Counted from the first letter of the stretch, positions 8,465 to 17,417 are shown. The stretch: 64,000 nt of DNA from Pseudomonas sp. TCU-HL1 (GCF_001708505.1 NZ_CP015992.1:1426001-1490000); one strand, 5' to 3'. The notes: a model not told the origin generated them from the sequence alone. Numbers and translations are program-made.

Positions 8465-11400
8465 TCAGCGCAGGCTCACATGCCGGCTGATCAATGCCCG
8501 CAGCGCGGCGGGTTTCACGGGCTTGGCCAGGTAGTCCAGTCCGGCGGCGTGGACTTCGGCCACCAGTTCGGCGCGACCGTCGGCGCTGATCACCACGCCG
8601 GGGAGCGGTTCGCCCAGGCGCGTGCGTAGCCAGGCCATGAGCTCGGTTCCGGTTTCCCCTTCGTCCAGGTGATAGTCCACCAGCGCCAGCTGCGGGCGGA
8701 CGTCCTCGGCCAGCAGGTGTTCGCATTCCAGGCGGTTGCGTGCGGTCCACACCTGGCAGCCCCAGCGTGACAGCAGGCTGTGCATGCCGGTGAGGATGCT
8801 GTCTTCGTTGTCGATGCACAGCACCTGGGTGCCGTTGAGCGCCTGGCCGATGGCCTCGGCCTGCTTTTGAAGACTGGGCGACGGTTGCGGGGTGCGGGCC
8901 AGCGGTACGGTCACGCTGAACACGCTGCCTTTGCCGGGCCAGGAGCGCACTTCCAGCGTGTGGCTGAGCACACGGCAGAGGCCGTCGGCGATGGCCAGGC
9001 CGAGGCCCAGGCCCTTCTCGGCGCGGGTCTGGTGGCTGTCCAGGCGTTTGAACTCTTCGAATATCACTTTGCGCTTGTCTTCCGGAATGCCCGGGCCTCG
9101 GTCCCAGACTTCCAGTCGCAGCTGATCGCCCTCACGGCGGGCGCCCAGCAGCACGCGCCCCCTGGCGTAGCGGAAGGCGTTGGTGAGGAAGTTCTGCAGC
9201 ACTCGGCGCAGCAGTTTCATGTCGCTTTCCACCCGCAGCTTGCTGCCGCGCAGGCGGAAGTCCATGCCCTGTTCCTGGGCCAGCACCTTGAATTCGGCGC
9301 CGAGGGTGTCGAACAGCGAGGCCAGCGGGAAGGCGGTGCGGTCGGGGGTGATGCGACCGCTTTCCAGGCGCGAGATATCCAGCAGGTCGGTGATCAGGTC
9401 TTCGGCCGAACGCAACGAGCTGTCCAGGTGATTGACCAGTTCGCGCGCCTCGCGGGGCAGGGCGTCCTGCTGGTGGCCGAGGGCGGCGGAGAACAGCCGC
9501 GCGGCGTTCAGCGGTTGCATCAGGTCGTGGCTGACGGCCGCGAGGAAGCGGGTCTTGGACTGGTTCGCGGACTCCGCCGTGCCTTTGGCCTCGATCAGCG
9601 CCTGGTTGAGCTGGGACAGCTCGAGGGTTCGTTCGGTGACGCGTTGTTCCAGGCCTTCGTTGGCATCCTTGAGGGCCTGCGCAGCCTGCCGGTAGGCTGT
9701 GATGTCGGTGAAGCTCATGACAAAGCCGCCACCGGGCATGGGGTTGCCGATCAGCTCGATCACGCGGCCGTTGGGGAACAGGCGCTCGGAGGTGTGCGGC
9801 CTGCCCTGGCGCATCCAGAACAGGCGCCGGGCGACATGGGACTCCACCTCGCCGGGGCCGCAGAGGCCGCGCTCGGCGTTGTAGCGGATGATGTCGGCGA
9901 TGGGCCGGCCAACGCTGATCAGCCCATCGGGGTAGTCGAAGAGTTCCAGGTAGCGACGGTTCCAGGCCACCAGACGCAGGGACTGGTCCACCACGCTGAT
10001 GCCCTGGGTGATGTTCTCGATGGCGCCTTGCAGCAGGGCGCGGTTGAACTGCAGCACCTCGGACGCTTCGTCGGCGATGCGCACCACGTCTTCCACCTGC
10101 ATCTCGCGGCCTTCGATGGCCGCCTTCACTACGGCCCGCGCCGAGGAGGCGCCGAGCACGCCGGCGAGCAGGCGCTCGGTGTGGGTAATCCAGTCCTGGT
10201 TGGCATTCTGCGCCGGGTTGAAGCTGATCCCCAGGCGATAGGCGAAGCGGATGAAGCTCTGCCGCGCACGCTCTTCACCGACGAAGCGCGACGCCAGCAT
10301 CAACAGGTCGTCCACCTGTACGGCCAGTAGCGAACGGGAGCTGGCGCGGGCTGGAGCCTGCTGGCCGACGAAGCGGCCAGCCTGCCAGTGCTCGGAGACG
10401 CGGGTACGGGAGAACACCGACACCCAGGCGAAGAGAATCCAGTTGCCGGCCAGCGACAGCACAACCCCCTGGGTCAGGGGCTCGATGGGTAGATCCAGGG
10501 GGTTTGCCATCAGCCAGGAAAGGCCCGGGAAGTTCTCCAGCGGCAAGCCGAGGCCTCGGGCCATGACCGGCAGCACTAGGGTGTAAGCCCAGAGCGCGGC
10601 GCCGGCGGCGAGCCCGGCGAATACGCCACGGCGGTTGGCTTGTTTCCAGAACAGCGCGCCAATCATGGCCGGGCCGAGCTGTGCGATGGAGGCGAAGGCG
10701 ATCTGGCCGATGGTCGCCAGGCTCGCGGTGGAGCCCAGCAGGCGGTAGCTGACGTAGCCCAGCAGGATGATCACCACGATGCTGACCCGGCGTACCGAGA
10801 GCATCCAGTGGCGGAACACCTCGAACGGGCGCTCGGCGTTCTGCCGGCGCAGCAGCCAGGGCAGCAGCATGTCGTTGGAAACCATGGTCGACAGCGCCAC
10901 GGCTTCCACGATCACCATGCCGGTGGCGGCCGACGCGCCACCGATGAAGGCCAGCAGTGCCAGGGCCGGATGGGCCTCGGCCAGCGGCAGGCTGATGACG
11001 AAGGAGTCCGGCATTACGCCGCCGGGCAGCAGCATCTGGCCGGCGAGGGCGATGGGCACCACGAACAGCGCAGCCAGGGCCAGGTAGATGGGGAAGACCC
11101 AGCGCGCCTGGCGCAAGTCGCGTGGCTCGATGTTTTCCACCACCGTGACGTGGAACTGCCGGGGCAGGCAGATGATGGCGAGCATGGCGACGCCGGTCTG
11201 CACCAGCAGCGATGACCAGTCCATGGATTGCGACCAGTAGTGTTCCAGTTGTGGAGCGCTGCGGGCGCGGGTGAACAGGTCGTCAAAGCCATCGAACAGG
11301 CCGAAGGTGACGTAGGCACCCACCGCGAGGAAGGCCAGAAGCTTGACCAGGGACTCGAAGGCAATGGCTAGCACCATGCCGCGGTGGTGCTCGGTGGCGT

Positions 11401-11944
11401 CGAGGTTGCGGGTGCCGAAGAGGATGGTGAACAGCGCCAGCACGAGGGAGACGATCAGCGCCGTGTCCTGGGCGCGGGTGCCAGAGGATTCGGCGCCGGA
11501 GCCGATCAGCAGGTTCACTCCGAGGACGATGCCCTTGAGCTGCAGGGCGATGTAGGGCAGGACGCTGACCAGGCAGATCAGCGCCACCACCACGGCCAGG
11601 GCCTGGGACTTGCCGTAGCGCGCGGCGATGAAGTCGGCGATGGAGGTGATGTTTTCCTGCTTGCTGATCAGCACCATCTTCTGCACCACCCAGGGTGCCA
11701 CCAGCAGCAGCAGGATGGGGCCGAGGTAGATCGGCAGGAAGTTCCAGACCTGGCCGGCGGCCTGGCCGACCGCGCCGAAGAAGGTCCAGCTGGTGCAGTA
11801 GACGGCCAGCGACAGGCTGTAGACCCAGGCGCGCATGCGTGGGGACAGCGGCGCGCTGCGGCGGTCGCCATAGAAGGCGATGGCGAAGAGGACGGCCATG
11901 TAGAGGAAGGCGACCGTGGCGATCAGCCCGCTGGACAGCGACAT
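8465..11944 (-). CDS. mxtR: SLC5-transporter/hybrid sensor histidine kinase (MxtR/CrbS type)
   Basis: A 1159-residue inner-membrane protein. Residues about 1-515 are a sodium:solute symporter (SSF/SLC5) domain with about 13 hydrophobic segments. A linker follows, then a PAS domain (about 640-755), a coiled coil (755-790) and a HisKA domain with phospho-acceptor H806 in AAVSHDLMQPLN. The ATPase domain has LTNAFRYA, DRGPGIP and GLGLGLAI. A C-terminal receiver has the aspartate in LALVDYHLDEG. The architecture matches MxtR of P. aeruginosa and CrbS of Vibrio, which work with a LuxR-type regulator (ErdR/CrbR) in acetate utilisation; no regulator gene lies next to it here. A CGACCTTGGTCG element lies about 98 bp before its ATG and recurs before yjcH-actP. 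Confidence 0.88.
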   Translation of the reverse strand: MSLSSGLIATVAFLYMAVLFAIAFYGDRRSAPLSPRMRAWVYSLSLAVYCTSWTFFGAVGQAAGQVWNFLPIYLGPILLLLVAPWVVQKMVLISKQENITSIADFIAARYGKSQALAVVVALICLVSVLPYIALQLKGIVLGVNLLIGSGAESSGTRAQDTALIVSLVLALFTILFGTRNLDATEHHRGMVLAIAFESLVKLLAFLAVGAYVTFGLFDGFDDLFTRARSAPQLEHYWSQSMDWSSLLVQTGVAMLAIICLPRQFHVTVVENIEPRDLRQARWVFPIYLALAALFVVPIALAGQMLLPGGVMPDSFVISLPLAEAHPALALLAFIGGASAATGMVIVEAVALSTMVSNDMLLPWLLRRQNAERPFEVFRHWMLSVRRVSIVVIILLGYVSYRLLGSTASLATIGQIAFASIAQLGPAMIGALFWKQANRRGVFAGLAAGAALWAYTLVLPVMARGLGLPLENFPGLSWLMANPLDLPIEPLTQGVVLSLAGNWILFAWVSVFSRTRVSEHWQAGRFVGQQAPARASSRSLLAVQVDDLLMLASRFVGEERARQSFIRFAYRLGISFNPAQNANQDWITHTERLLAGVLGASSARAVVKAAIEGREMQVEDVVRIADEASEVLQFNRALLQGAIENITQGISVVDQSLRLVAWNRRYLELFDYPDGLISVGRPIADIIRYNAERGLCGPGEVESHVARRLFWMRQGRPHTSERLFPNGRVIELIGNPMPGGGFVMSFTDITAYRQAAQALKDANEGLEQRVTERTLELSQLNQALIEAKGTAESANQSKTRFLAAVSHDLMQPLNAARLFSAALGHQQDALPREARELVNHLDSSLRSAEDLITDLLDISRLESGRITPDRTAFPLASLFDTLGAEFKVLAQEQGMDFRLRGSKLRVESDMKLLRRVLQNFLTNAFRYARGRVLLGARREGDQLRLEVWDRGPGIPEDKRKVIFEEFKRLDSHQTRAEKGLGLGLAIADGLCRVLSHTLEVRSWPGKGSVFSVTVPLARTPQPSPSLQKQAEAIGQALNGTQVLCIDNEDSILTGMHSLLSRWGCQVWTARNRLECEHLLAEDVRPQLALVDYHLDEGETGTELMAWLRTRLGEPLPGVVISADGRAELVAEVHAAGLDYLAKPVKPAALRALISRHVSLR

Positions 11945-12034
11945 TGCAACTCCGGATGGTGCGGTGGCGGGTGGCGCCCGCCGGAATTCGACTTCCGGCA
12001 GTTTCGCACCAAAGCAGGCAATTCGTCAGGCTGC

Positions 12035-12050
12035 TGCGACCAAGGTCGCA
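12035..12050 (-). promoter_or_regulatory. Quasi-palindromic CGACCTTGGTCG element before the sensor kinase gene
   Basis: Read toward the kinase, TGCGACC and GGTCGCA face each other around a TT centre. The core CGACCTTGGTCG is identical, in the same orientation and at nearly the same distance from the start codon, to the left arm of the inverted repeat before yjcH-actP (51077-51088). It could be a regulator site or a hairpin; the shared position favours a site. Confidence 0.5.
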
Positions 12051-12196
12051 GGCGTGCTTGAGCCCCTGCACGGGGGCTGATAGCGTGCGCTTTCGCCCGC
12101 GCAGTTCCGTTCATCTCGCGCGGGGCCCTGCACGTCACTTCCGCTTGACGCGACGTTCTCATCCGGCAGGGTTTTTCACGCCTGAGGAGGGCGCAG

Positions 12197-12766
12197 ATGT
12201 TCAATCCACAACCGGTCACCCTGCAGCGCGGCGCCTTGCGCCTCGACCCGCTGCTGGAGGCCGATATCCCGGCGCTGGTAACCCTGGCCGAAGCCAACCG
12301 CGACGCACTGGTTTACATGAATGGCCCGCTGCGTCCCGACTGGTATCGCCAGGGGCTGGCGGCCCAACGGGAAGGGCAGGCGGTGGTCTTCGCCATCCGC
12401 TTGGGTGACAACCTGATGGGCACCACCCGTTTTGCCGATTTCATTCCCAGCCTGCCGGCTGCCGAGATCGGCTGGACCTGGCTGGCCGCCGGTGAGCACG
12501 GCACGGGCCTGAATGCCTCGATCAAGTACCTGATGCTGCGCCATGCCTTCGAGGAGTGGCAGCTGGTGCGGGTGCAACTGAAGACCGCCGCCAGCAACCT
12601 GCGCGCCCAGCGTGCCATCGAGAAGCTCGGCGCCCAGCGCGAAGGCCTGCTGCGCAACCATCGGCGCCTCGCGGGCGGCCGCCTCGACGACAGCGTGCTC
12701 TACAGCATCACTGACCACGACTGGCCAGAAGTGAAACAACGCCTGGAGGCGCTTTTCAGCGCGTGA
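12197..12766 (+). CDS. GNAT-family N-acetyltransferase (RimJ/RimL-like)
   Basis: A 189-residue acetyl-CoA-dependent transferase of the RimJ/RimL group. TLAEANRDALVYMNGPLRP is at the N-terminus, IGWTWLAAGEHGTGLNASIKYL covers the acetyl-CoA-binding turn, and VRVQLKTAASNLRAQRAIEKLGAQREG is the typical C-terminal block. Substrate is unknown. A strong GAGGAGG precedes the ATG. The stop overlaps the start of the AraC gene, so the two are translationally coupled. Confidence 0.85.
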   Translation: MFNPQPVTLQRGALRLDPLLEADIPALVTLAEANRDALVYMNGPLRPDWYRQGLAAQREGQAVVFAIRLGDNLMGTTRFADFIPSLPAAEIGWTWLAAGEHGTGLNASIKYLMLRHAFEEWQLVRVQLKTAASNLRAQRAIEKLGAQREGLLRNHRRLAGGRLDDSVLYSITDHDWPEVKQRLEALFSA

Positions 12767-13611
12767 TGGATATGGCGAGCGGCGAGACTACGCGCTTCTG
12801 GCAGGCCCGCGAGCTGGGCGGAGTGGAGCTGCTCCATGCCCGCTACATCGAGCAGCGTTTCGCTCCCCATGTGCATGAAGGCTATGTGTTCACCGTGATC
12901 GAGTCCGGTGCGCAGCGCTTCCGTCACCGTGGTAGCGACCACCTGGCGCCGGTGGGCAGCATGGTGCTGATCAATCCCGATGAGTTGCACACCGGTTCCA
13001 AGGCTCATGAGCAGGGCTGGCGCTACCGGGGGTTTTACCCGGACCTTGAGCGGGTGACTGAGGTACTGGAGGAACTGGATATCCGGATGAACGGCCTGCC
13101 GGGGTTCGCCGATAGCGTTATCCAGGACGCCGAGGTAGTGGCTACCTTCCTGCGGTTGCACCGGATGCTGGAGGGCAGCACCCCCGCGCTTCAAGTCCAG
13201 GCGGCCTGGCGCGAGGCGATTCTGCTGCTGTTCCGGCGCCATGCGCGTATCGCCGTACCTCGTGAAGCCGGGGTCGAACCACGCGCCGTGGCTCAGGCAC
13301 GGGAAATTCTCTCCGCGCATCTGGCCGAGCCGCCATCGCTTGAAGAGCTGGCAGCCGAGGTGGGGTTGTCACCCTTCCATTTCGCCCGGACCTTTCGCCG
13401 GGCCACCGGCATGCCTCCCCATGCCTGGCTCAAGCAGCAACGCCTGGACCAGGCCCGCGCCCTGCTCAAGGCCGGTTGTGCGCCGGCCAGCGTGGCGGCA
13501 CAGCTGGGCTTCTCCGACCAGAGCCACCTGACCCGCCAATTCAAGCAGGCCTACGGCGTTGGGCCGGGCGAATATCGCACCGCCTGCGCAAGATCGTTCA
13601 ATACCCACTGA
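12766..13611 (+). CDS. AraC-family regulator
   Basis: A protein of about 281 residues with an N-terminal AraC-type cupin (HVHEGYVFTVIESGAQRFRHRG, then GSMVLINPDELHTG) and a C-terminal double helix-turn-helix (LEELAAEVGLSPFHFARTFRRATGMPP is its first half; SVAAQLGFSDQSHLTRQFKQ the second). ATG 12766 overlaps the previous stop as TGATG; a GTG one codon earlier is also possible. It is followed after 36 bp by azlC, and AraC-azlCD is a recurring arrangement, so control of the exporter is likely. Confidence 0.87.
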   Translation: MDMASGETTRFWQARELGGVELLHARYIEQRFAPHVHEGYVFTVIESGAQRFRHRGSDHLAPVGSMVLINPDELHTGSKAHEQGWRYRGFYPDLERVTEVLEELDIRMNGLPGFADSVIQDAEVVATFLRLHRMLEGSTPALQVQAAWREAILLLFRRHARIAVPREAGVEPRAVAQAREILSAHLAEPPSLEELAAEVGLSPFHFARTFRRATGMPPHAWLKQQRLDQARALLKAGCAPASVAAQLGFSDQSHLTRQFKQAYGVGPGEYRTACARSFNTH

Positions 13612-13647
13612 CCGCCAGGCGCTAGCCTTTCGGGACAAGGAGGCCCC

Positions 13648-14379
13648 ATGTCCCGTATCACTGAGTTCATTCACGGCGCCCGAGACATCGTTCCGATGAT
13701 CCTGGGCGCCATTCCCTTCGGCATCATCTTCGGCACCCTGGCCGGCGGCGCTGGCCTGTCCGGCTGGCAGGCCATGGGCATGTCACTGCTGGTGTTCGCC
13801 GGTTCGGCGCAGTTCATTGCCATTACCTTGCTCGGCGGCGGTGCCGGCGTGGCGGTGGTGTTGCTGACGACCCTGGTGGTCAACCTGCGTCATGCCCTCT
13901 ATAGCGCCACCTTGCAGCCCTTCGTGCGCCACCTGCCGACCCGCTGGCGGATGCCGCTAGCGTTCTGGCTGACCGATGAGGCCTTCGCGGTGGTGCAGCA
14001 TCGTTACGCCGAGGAGGACGACTCGCCGCACAAGCACTGGTACTTCTTCGGCGCCGCCCTGGCCATGTACCTGAATTGGCAGCTCTGCACCCTGGTGGGC
14101 GTGCTCTTCGGCCAGGCAGTGCCCAACCTGGCGGCCTGGGGCCTGGACTTCGCCATGCTTGCGACGTTCATCGGCATTGTCGTGCCCATGCTGCGCAACA
14201 AGCCGCAGGTGGCGGCCGCACTGGTGGCCGCTGCCGTGGCTCTGGCCTGCCAGGGCCTGCCCTACAAACTGGGCCTGATGGCCGCGGCTATCAGTGGCAT
14301 CGTCGTGGGTGTGGTACTGGAACGACGTTATCGTCTCGATCTGATCCGGGAGGACATCTCATGCAAACCTGGAGCTTGA
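13648..14379 (+). CDS. azlC: AzlC-family branched-chain amino-acid exporter, large subunit
   Basis: A 243-residue inner-membrane protein with about six or seven hydrophobic segments. The AzlC signature appears as ILGAIPFGIIFGTLAGGAGLS, FAGSAQFIAITLL and VVNLRHALYSATLQP, followed by FWLTDEAFAV. With the small AzlD partner it exports branched-chain amino acids or analogues. AAGGAGG lies 5 nt before ATG, and the end overlaps azlD by 19 nt, which indicates coupled synthesis of the two subunits. Confidence 0.9.
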   Translation: MSRITEFIHGARDIVPMILGAIPFGIIFGTLAGGAGLSGWQAMGMSLLVFAGSAQFIAITLLGGGAGVAVVLLTTLVVNLRHALYSATLQPFVRHLPTRWRMPLAFWLTDEAFAVVQHRYAEEDDSPHKHWYFFGAALAMYLNWQLCTLVGVLFGQAVPNLAAWGLDFAMLATFIGIVVPMLRNKPQVAAALVAAAVALACQGLPYKLGLMAAAISGIVVGVVLERRYRLDLIREDISCKPGA

Positions 14380-14690
14380 TCCTCGGCATGGCGGCGATCA
14401 CCTTCGCCATCCGCTACAGCCTGTTCGCCTGGCCCAGCCTGAGCTTTCCGCCGGTGGTACGCCAGGGCCTGCACTACGTGCCGACCGCGGTGCTCACCGC
14501 CATCGTGGTGCCGGGGATGCTGATGCCCGACGGGCACAACCTGCACCTGGCCCTGGACAACGCCTACCTGCTGGCGGGGCTGGGCGCCATCCTGATTGCC
14601 GCGCTGACGCGCCATCTGTTGGCGACCATTCTCGGCGGCCTGGTGCTGTTCTTCCTGCTGCGCTGGGCGCTGGGGCAGTTGCCGATCTGA
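14361..14690 (+). CDS. azlD: AzlD-family exporter small subunit
   Basis: A 109-residue protein with four hydrophobic helices: MAAITFAIRYSLFAW, RQGLHYVPTAVLTAIVVPGML, the helix after NAYLLAGLGAIL, and LGGLVLFFLLRW. This is the normal size and pattern for the AzlD partner of AzlC. Its ATG lies inside the end of azlC in another frame, with GGGAGGA upstream. It is followed by REP elements rather than by a clear terminator. Confidence 0.9.
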   Translation: MQTWSLILGMAAITFAIRYSLFAWPSLSFPPVVRQGLHYVPTAVLTAIVVPGMLMPDGHNLHLALDNAYLLAGLGAILIAALTRHLLATILGGLVLFFLLRWALGQLPI

Positions 14691-14704
14691 GCGGCCCCTG
14701 CGGC

Positions 14705-14781
14705 CCTGTGGGAGCGATTTCAATCGCGAATGAATTCGCTCCCACAGGAAAAGAGGTTCGCGAGCAGAGCTCGCTCCTACG
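14705..14781. repeat. 44-nt REP (copy 1 of 3 identical) plus a GAGCTCGCTCC-type REP
   Basis: 14705-14748 is a 44-nt element that starts CCTGTGGGAGCGATTTCAAT and ends GAATTCGCTCCCACAGG. It is identical to the copies at 40443-40486 and 49018-49061. 14757-14781 is a second type, TTCGCGAGCAGAGCTCGCTC, also seen as an inverted pair at 16824-16880. Confidence 0.9.
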
Positions 14782-14916
14782 ATTCAGGTCCACCTATTCG
14801 CACAAACATCTTTCCTGCGAGTGTGGCTTTCGGCCACTGTCCTGCTGTCCAATCAGCGACGTGCAGATTCATGCGCACGGGGCCGTATCCCTGCCAATCA
14901 CCAGGTACCAAGGAAG

Positions 14917-16791
14917 ATGAGCCAACATTCGCAATTCGCCCTGCTGGGCACGCGGCGCTTCCTGCCGTTTTTTGTGACCCAGCTGCTCGGCGCTTTCAAC
15001 GACAACATCTTCAAGCAATCGCTGATCCTCGCCATTCTCTACAAGCTCGCCATCTCCGGTGACAAGAGCGTCTTCACCAACCTCTGCGCACTGCTGTTCA
15101 TCCTGCCGTTCTTCCTGTTCTCCGCGTTGGGCGGACAGTTCGGCGAGAAGTTCGCCAAGGACGCGCTGATCCGCGCCATCAAGCTGGCCGAGGTGGCCAT
15201 CATGGCGGTGGGCGCCCTGGGCTTCTTCTTCGACAGCCTGCCGCTGCTGTTCCTGGCGCTGTTCGCCATGGGTACCCATTCGGCGTTGTTCGGCCCAGTG
15301 AAGTATTCGATCCTGCCGCAGGTGCTGCGCGAGGACGAGTTGGTGGGTGGCAACGCCCTGGTGGAAATGGGCACCTTCCTAGCCATCCTGGCCGGTACTA
15401 TCAGCGCTGGCATCATGATGTCCGTCGAGCGCTACGAGCCGGTGGTGGCCTGTGCCATCGTGCTGACCGCCAGCCTGGGCTACTTGGCCAGTCGCGGCAT
15501 TCCGCGCGCGGCGGCGGCATTGCCGGCACTCAAGCTGGACTGGAACATCTTCCGCCAGTCCTGGCAGATCCTGCGCCTGGGGCTCGGCCAGCGGCCGTCG
15601 GTGTCGCGTTCGCTGGTGGGCAATTCCTGGTTCTGGTTCCTCGGCGCGGTGTACCTGACCCAGATCCCGGCCTATTCCAAGGAGCTGCTGCACGGCGATG
15701 AGAGCGTGGTGACGTTGATCCTCACCGTGTTCTCGGTGGGCATCGCCCTGGGCTCGATGCTGTGCGAGCGGCTGTCGGGGGGCAAGGTCGAGATCGGCCT
15801 GGTGCCCTTCGGCTCCATTGGCCTGACCCTCTTCGGCCTGCTGCTCTGGTGGCATTCCGGCGAGTTCCCGCAAGGTGCGGTTCCCCACGACTGGCTGGCG
15901 CTGCTGGGCCATGGCCAGTCCTGGCTGATCCTCGCCGACATCCTTGGCATCGGCCTGTTCGGCGGCTTCTACATCGTGCCGCTGTATGCGCTGATCCAGG
16001 CGCGCACGGCGGAGAACGAGCGCGCACGGGTGATCGCCGCGAACAACATTCTCAATGCGCTGTTCATGGTGGTGTCGGCCATCGCCTCGATCCTCTTCCT
16101 CGGCGTTGCCGGGCTGTCGATCCCCGAGTTGTTCCTGGTGGTGTCGCTGATGAACATCGCCGTGAACAGCTACATCTTCAAGATCGTCCCCGAGTTCACC
16201 ATGCGCTTTCTGGTCTGGCTTCTTGGCCATTCCATGTACCGCGTGGAGCACAAGGGGCTGGAGGCGATTCCAGAGGAAGGTCCGGCCGTGCTGGTATGCA
16301 ACCACGTGTCCTTCGTCGACGCGCTGCTGATCGGCGGTGCGGTGCGGCGGCCGGTGCGCTTCGTCATGTACTACAAGATCTACCAGCTGCCGGTGCTGAA
16401 CTTCATCTTCCGCACCGCCGGCACCGTGCCCATCGCGGCGCGCCACGAGGACCTGCTGGTCTACGATGCAGCCTTCAAGAGAATCGCCGAATACCTGCGC
16501 AATGGCGAAGTGGTGTGCATCTTCCCCGAGGGCAAGCTGACCGGCGACGGTGAGCTGAACGAGTTCAAGAGCGGTATAGAACGCATCCTCGAGGAGAACC
16601 CGGTGCCGGTGATCCCCATGGCGCTGCAAGGGTTGTGGGGCAGCTTCTTCAGCCGTGATCCGGCCAAGGGCTTCTTCAAGCGCTTCTGGTCGCGCATCCA
16701 CCTGGTGGCGGGGGCGCCGGTATCGCCTGAGCTGGCCGACCGCCAAAGCTTGCAGTTGCAGGTGGCCGAACTGCGGGGCCATGTCCGCTGA
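14917..16791 (+). CDS. LplT-like MFS transporter fused to PlsC-type acyltransferase
   Basis: A 624-residue fusion. Residues 1-425 are a major-facilitator domain (FFVTQLLGAFNDNIFKQSL at the start, HSALFGPVKYSILP in the middle) resembling the lysophospholipid flippase LplT. Residues about 435-610 are a PlsC/LPLAT domain with NHVSFVD (H463 and D468) and FPEGKLT (536 onward). Together they could bring lysophospholipid to the inner leaflet and re-acylate it; in enterobacteria LplT works beside a separate Aas protein. It lacks the acyl-ACP synthetase part of Aas. ATG 14917 was chosen because the MFS motif starts 10-20 residues in; the ribosome site AAGGA is very close to it. Confidence 0.88.
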   Translation: MSQHSQFALLGTRRFLPFFVTQLLGAFNDNIFKQSLILAILYKLAISGDKSVFTNLCALLFILPFFLFSALGGQFGEKFAKDALIRAIKLAEVAIMAVGALGFFFDSLPLLFLALFAMGTHSALFGPVKYSILPQVLREDELVGGNALVEMGTFLAILAGTISAGIMMSVERYEPVVACAIVLTASLGYLASRGIPRAAAALPALKLDWNIFRQSWQILRLGLGQRPSVSRSLVGNSWFWFLGAVYLTQIPAYSKELLHGDESVVTLILTVFSVGIALGSMLCERLSGGKVEIGLVPFGSIGLTLFGLLLWWHSGEFPQGAVPHDWLALLGHGQSWLILADILGIGLFGGFYIVPLYALIQARTAENERARVIAANNILNALFMVVSAIASILFLGVAGLSIPELFLVVSLMNIAVNSYIFKIVPEFTMRFLVWLLGHSMYRVEHKGLEAIPEEGPAVLVCNHVSFVDALLIGGAVRRPVRFVMYYKIYQLPVLNFIFRTAGTVPIAARHEDLLVYDAAFKRIAEYLRNGEVVCIFPEGKLTGDGELNEFKSGIERILEENPVPVIPMALQGLWGSFFSRDPAKGFFKRFWSRIHLVAGAPVSPELADRQSLQLQVAELRGHVR

Positions 16792-16823
16792 ATCAGGCGT
16801 TCAGCCATCGCGCTGAAGCCACG

Positions 16824-16880
16824 GTAGGAGCGAGCTCTGCTCGCGAAGGGGGCGGGTTCGCGAGCAGAGCTCGCTCCTAC
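16824..16880. repeat. Inverted pair of GAGCTCGCTCC-type REPs
   Basis: GTAGGAGCGAGCTCTGCTCG and its inverse face each other around a short G-rich spacer and form a near-perfect 57-nt hairpin. It lies 33 bp after the acyltransferase fusion. Confidence 0.85.
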
Positions 16881-16929
16881 GAGGGATACCGGCCTCAGAT
16901 AATCAACTTCTTGATGATGCAAAACCCAA

Positions 16930-16968
16930 AACGCCGCCCTCCTGCTGAAGGACAAGCGGCGTTTTTTT
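16930..16968. terminator. Bidirectional intrinsic terminator
   Basis: AACGCCGC and GCGGCGTT form an 8-bp stem with a run of seven T on the plus strand and a T-rich tract on the minus strand. It separates the upstream fusion gene from the convergent sugE gene and suits both. Confidence 0.8.
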
Positions 16969-16999
16969 GATTATCCGGTGGGCTGCTTCATTGCGGGGT

Positions 17000-17314
17000 T
17001 CAGTGGCTGAGCTTGAGGCCGATCAGGCCGCTGACTATCAGGGCGACGCTGAGCAGACGCACCAGCGCCATGGATTCGCCGAACAGGATGACGCCGGCGA
17101 TGACGGTGCCGACGGCGCCGACGCCGGTCCAGATTGCGTAAGCGGTGCCGAGCGGCAGCTCCTTCATGGCGAGGCCCAGCAGGCCCAGGCTGATGAGCAT
17201 GGCAATGACGGTGAGGGCGGTGGGCAGCGGTTTGCTGAAGCCGTCGGTGTATTTCAGGCCGACTGCCCAGCCCACCTCGAACAGGCCGGCGAAGAAGAGA
17301 ATGATCCAGGACAT
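17000..17314 (-). CDS. sugE: Gdx/SugE-type small multidrug-resistance exporter (guanidinium)
   Basis: A 104-residue four-helix SMR protein. The conserved membrane glutamate is in LFFAGLFEVGWAVGLKY, and GTAYAIWTGVGAVGT and the final helix LLSVALIVSGLIGLKL follow. The SugE/Gdx branch exports guanidinium in exchange for protons. Assignment to Gdx rather than a drug exporter is strongly supported by the guanidine-II riboswitch directly upstream. SD GGAGG lies 5 nt before the ATG. Earlier in-frame starts would begin inside the riboswitch and are rejected. Confidence 0.93.
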   Translation of the reverse strand: MSWIILFFAGLFEVGWAVGLKYTDGFSKPLPTALTVIAMLISLGLLGLAMKELPLGTAYAIWTGVGAVGTVIAGVILFGESMALVRLLSVALIVSGLIGLKLSH

Positions 17315-17344
17315 AGTGACCTCCAGAGGACGACAGATTGAGAT

Positions 17345-17391
17345 GGGGCCGTCCCCGGTGATCACTCGCAGAGTGGTAAGGCCGTCCTTAC
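17345..17391 (-). promoter_or_regulatory. Guanidine-II (mini-ykkC) riboswitch
   Basis: On the minus strand two perfect short hairpins each carry an ACGG loop: GTAAGG-ACGG-CCTTAC at 17391-17376, and GGGG-ACGG-CCCC at 17356-17345, joined by a 19-nt linker. Paired ACGR-loop hairpins are the defining feature of the class. The second hairpin ends about 20 nt before the Shine-Dalgarno of sugE (17324-17320), as expected for control of translation by guanidinium. Confidence 0.92.
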
Positions 17392-17417
17392 GCTGCGCAA
17401 TATTTTGCACAACCTGA

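Noticed and set aside
8780..10330. Long plus-strand open frame inside the sensor kinase gene
   Set aside because: The opposite strand encodes all kinase motifs; this frame shows only the composition of a shadow frame.
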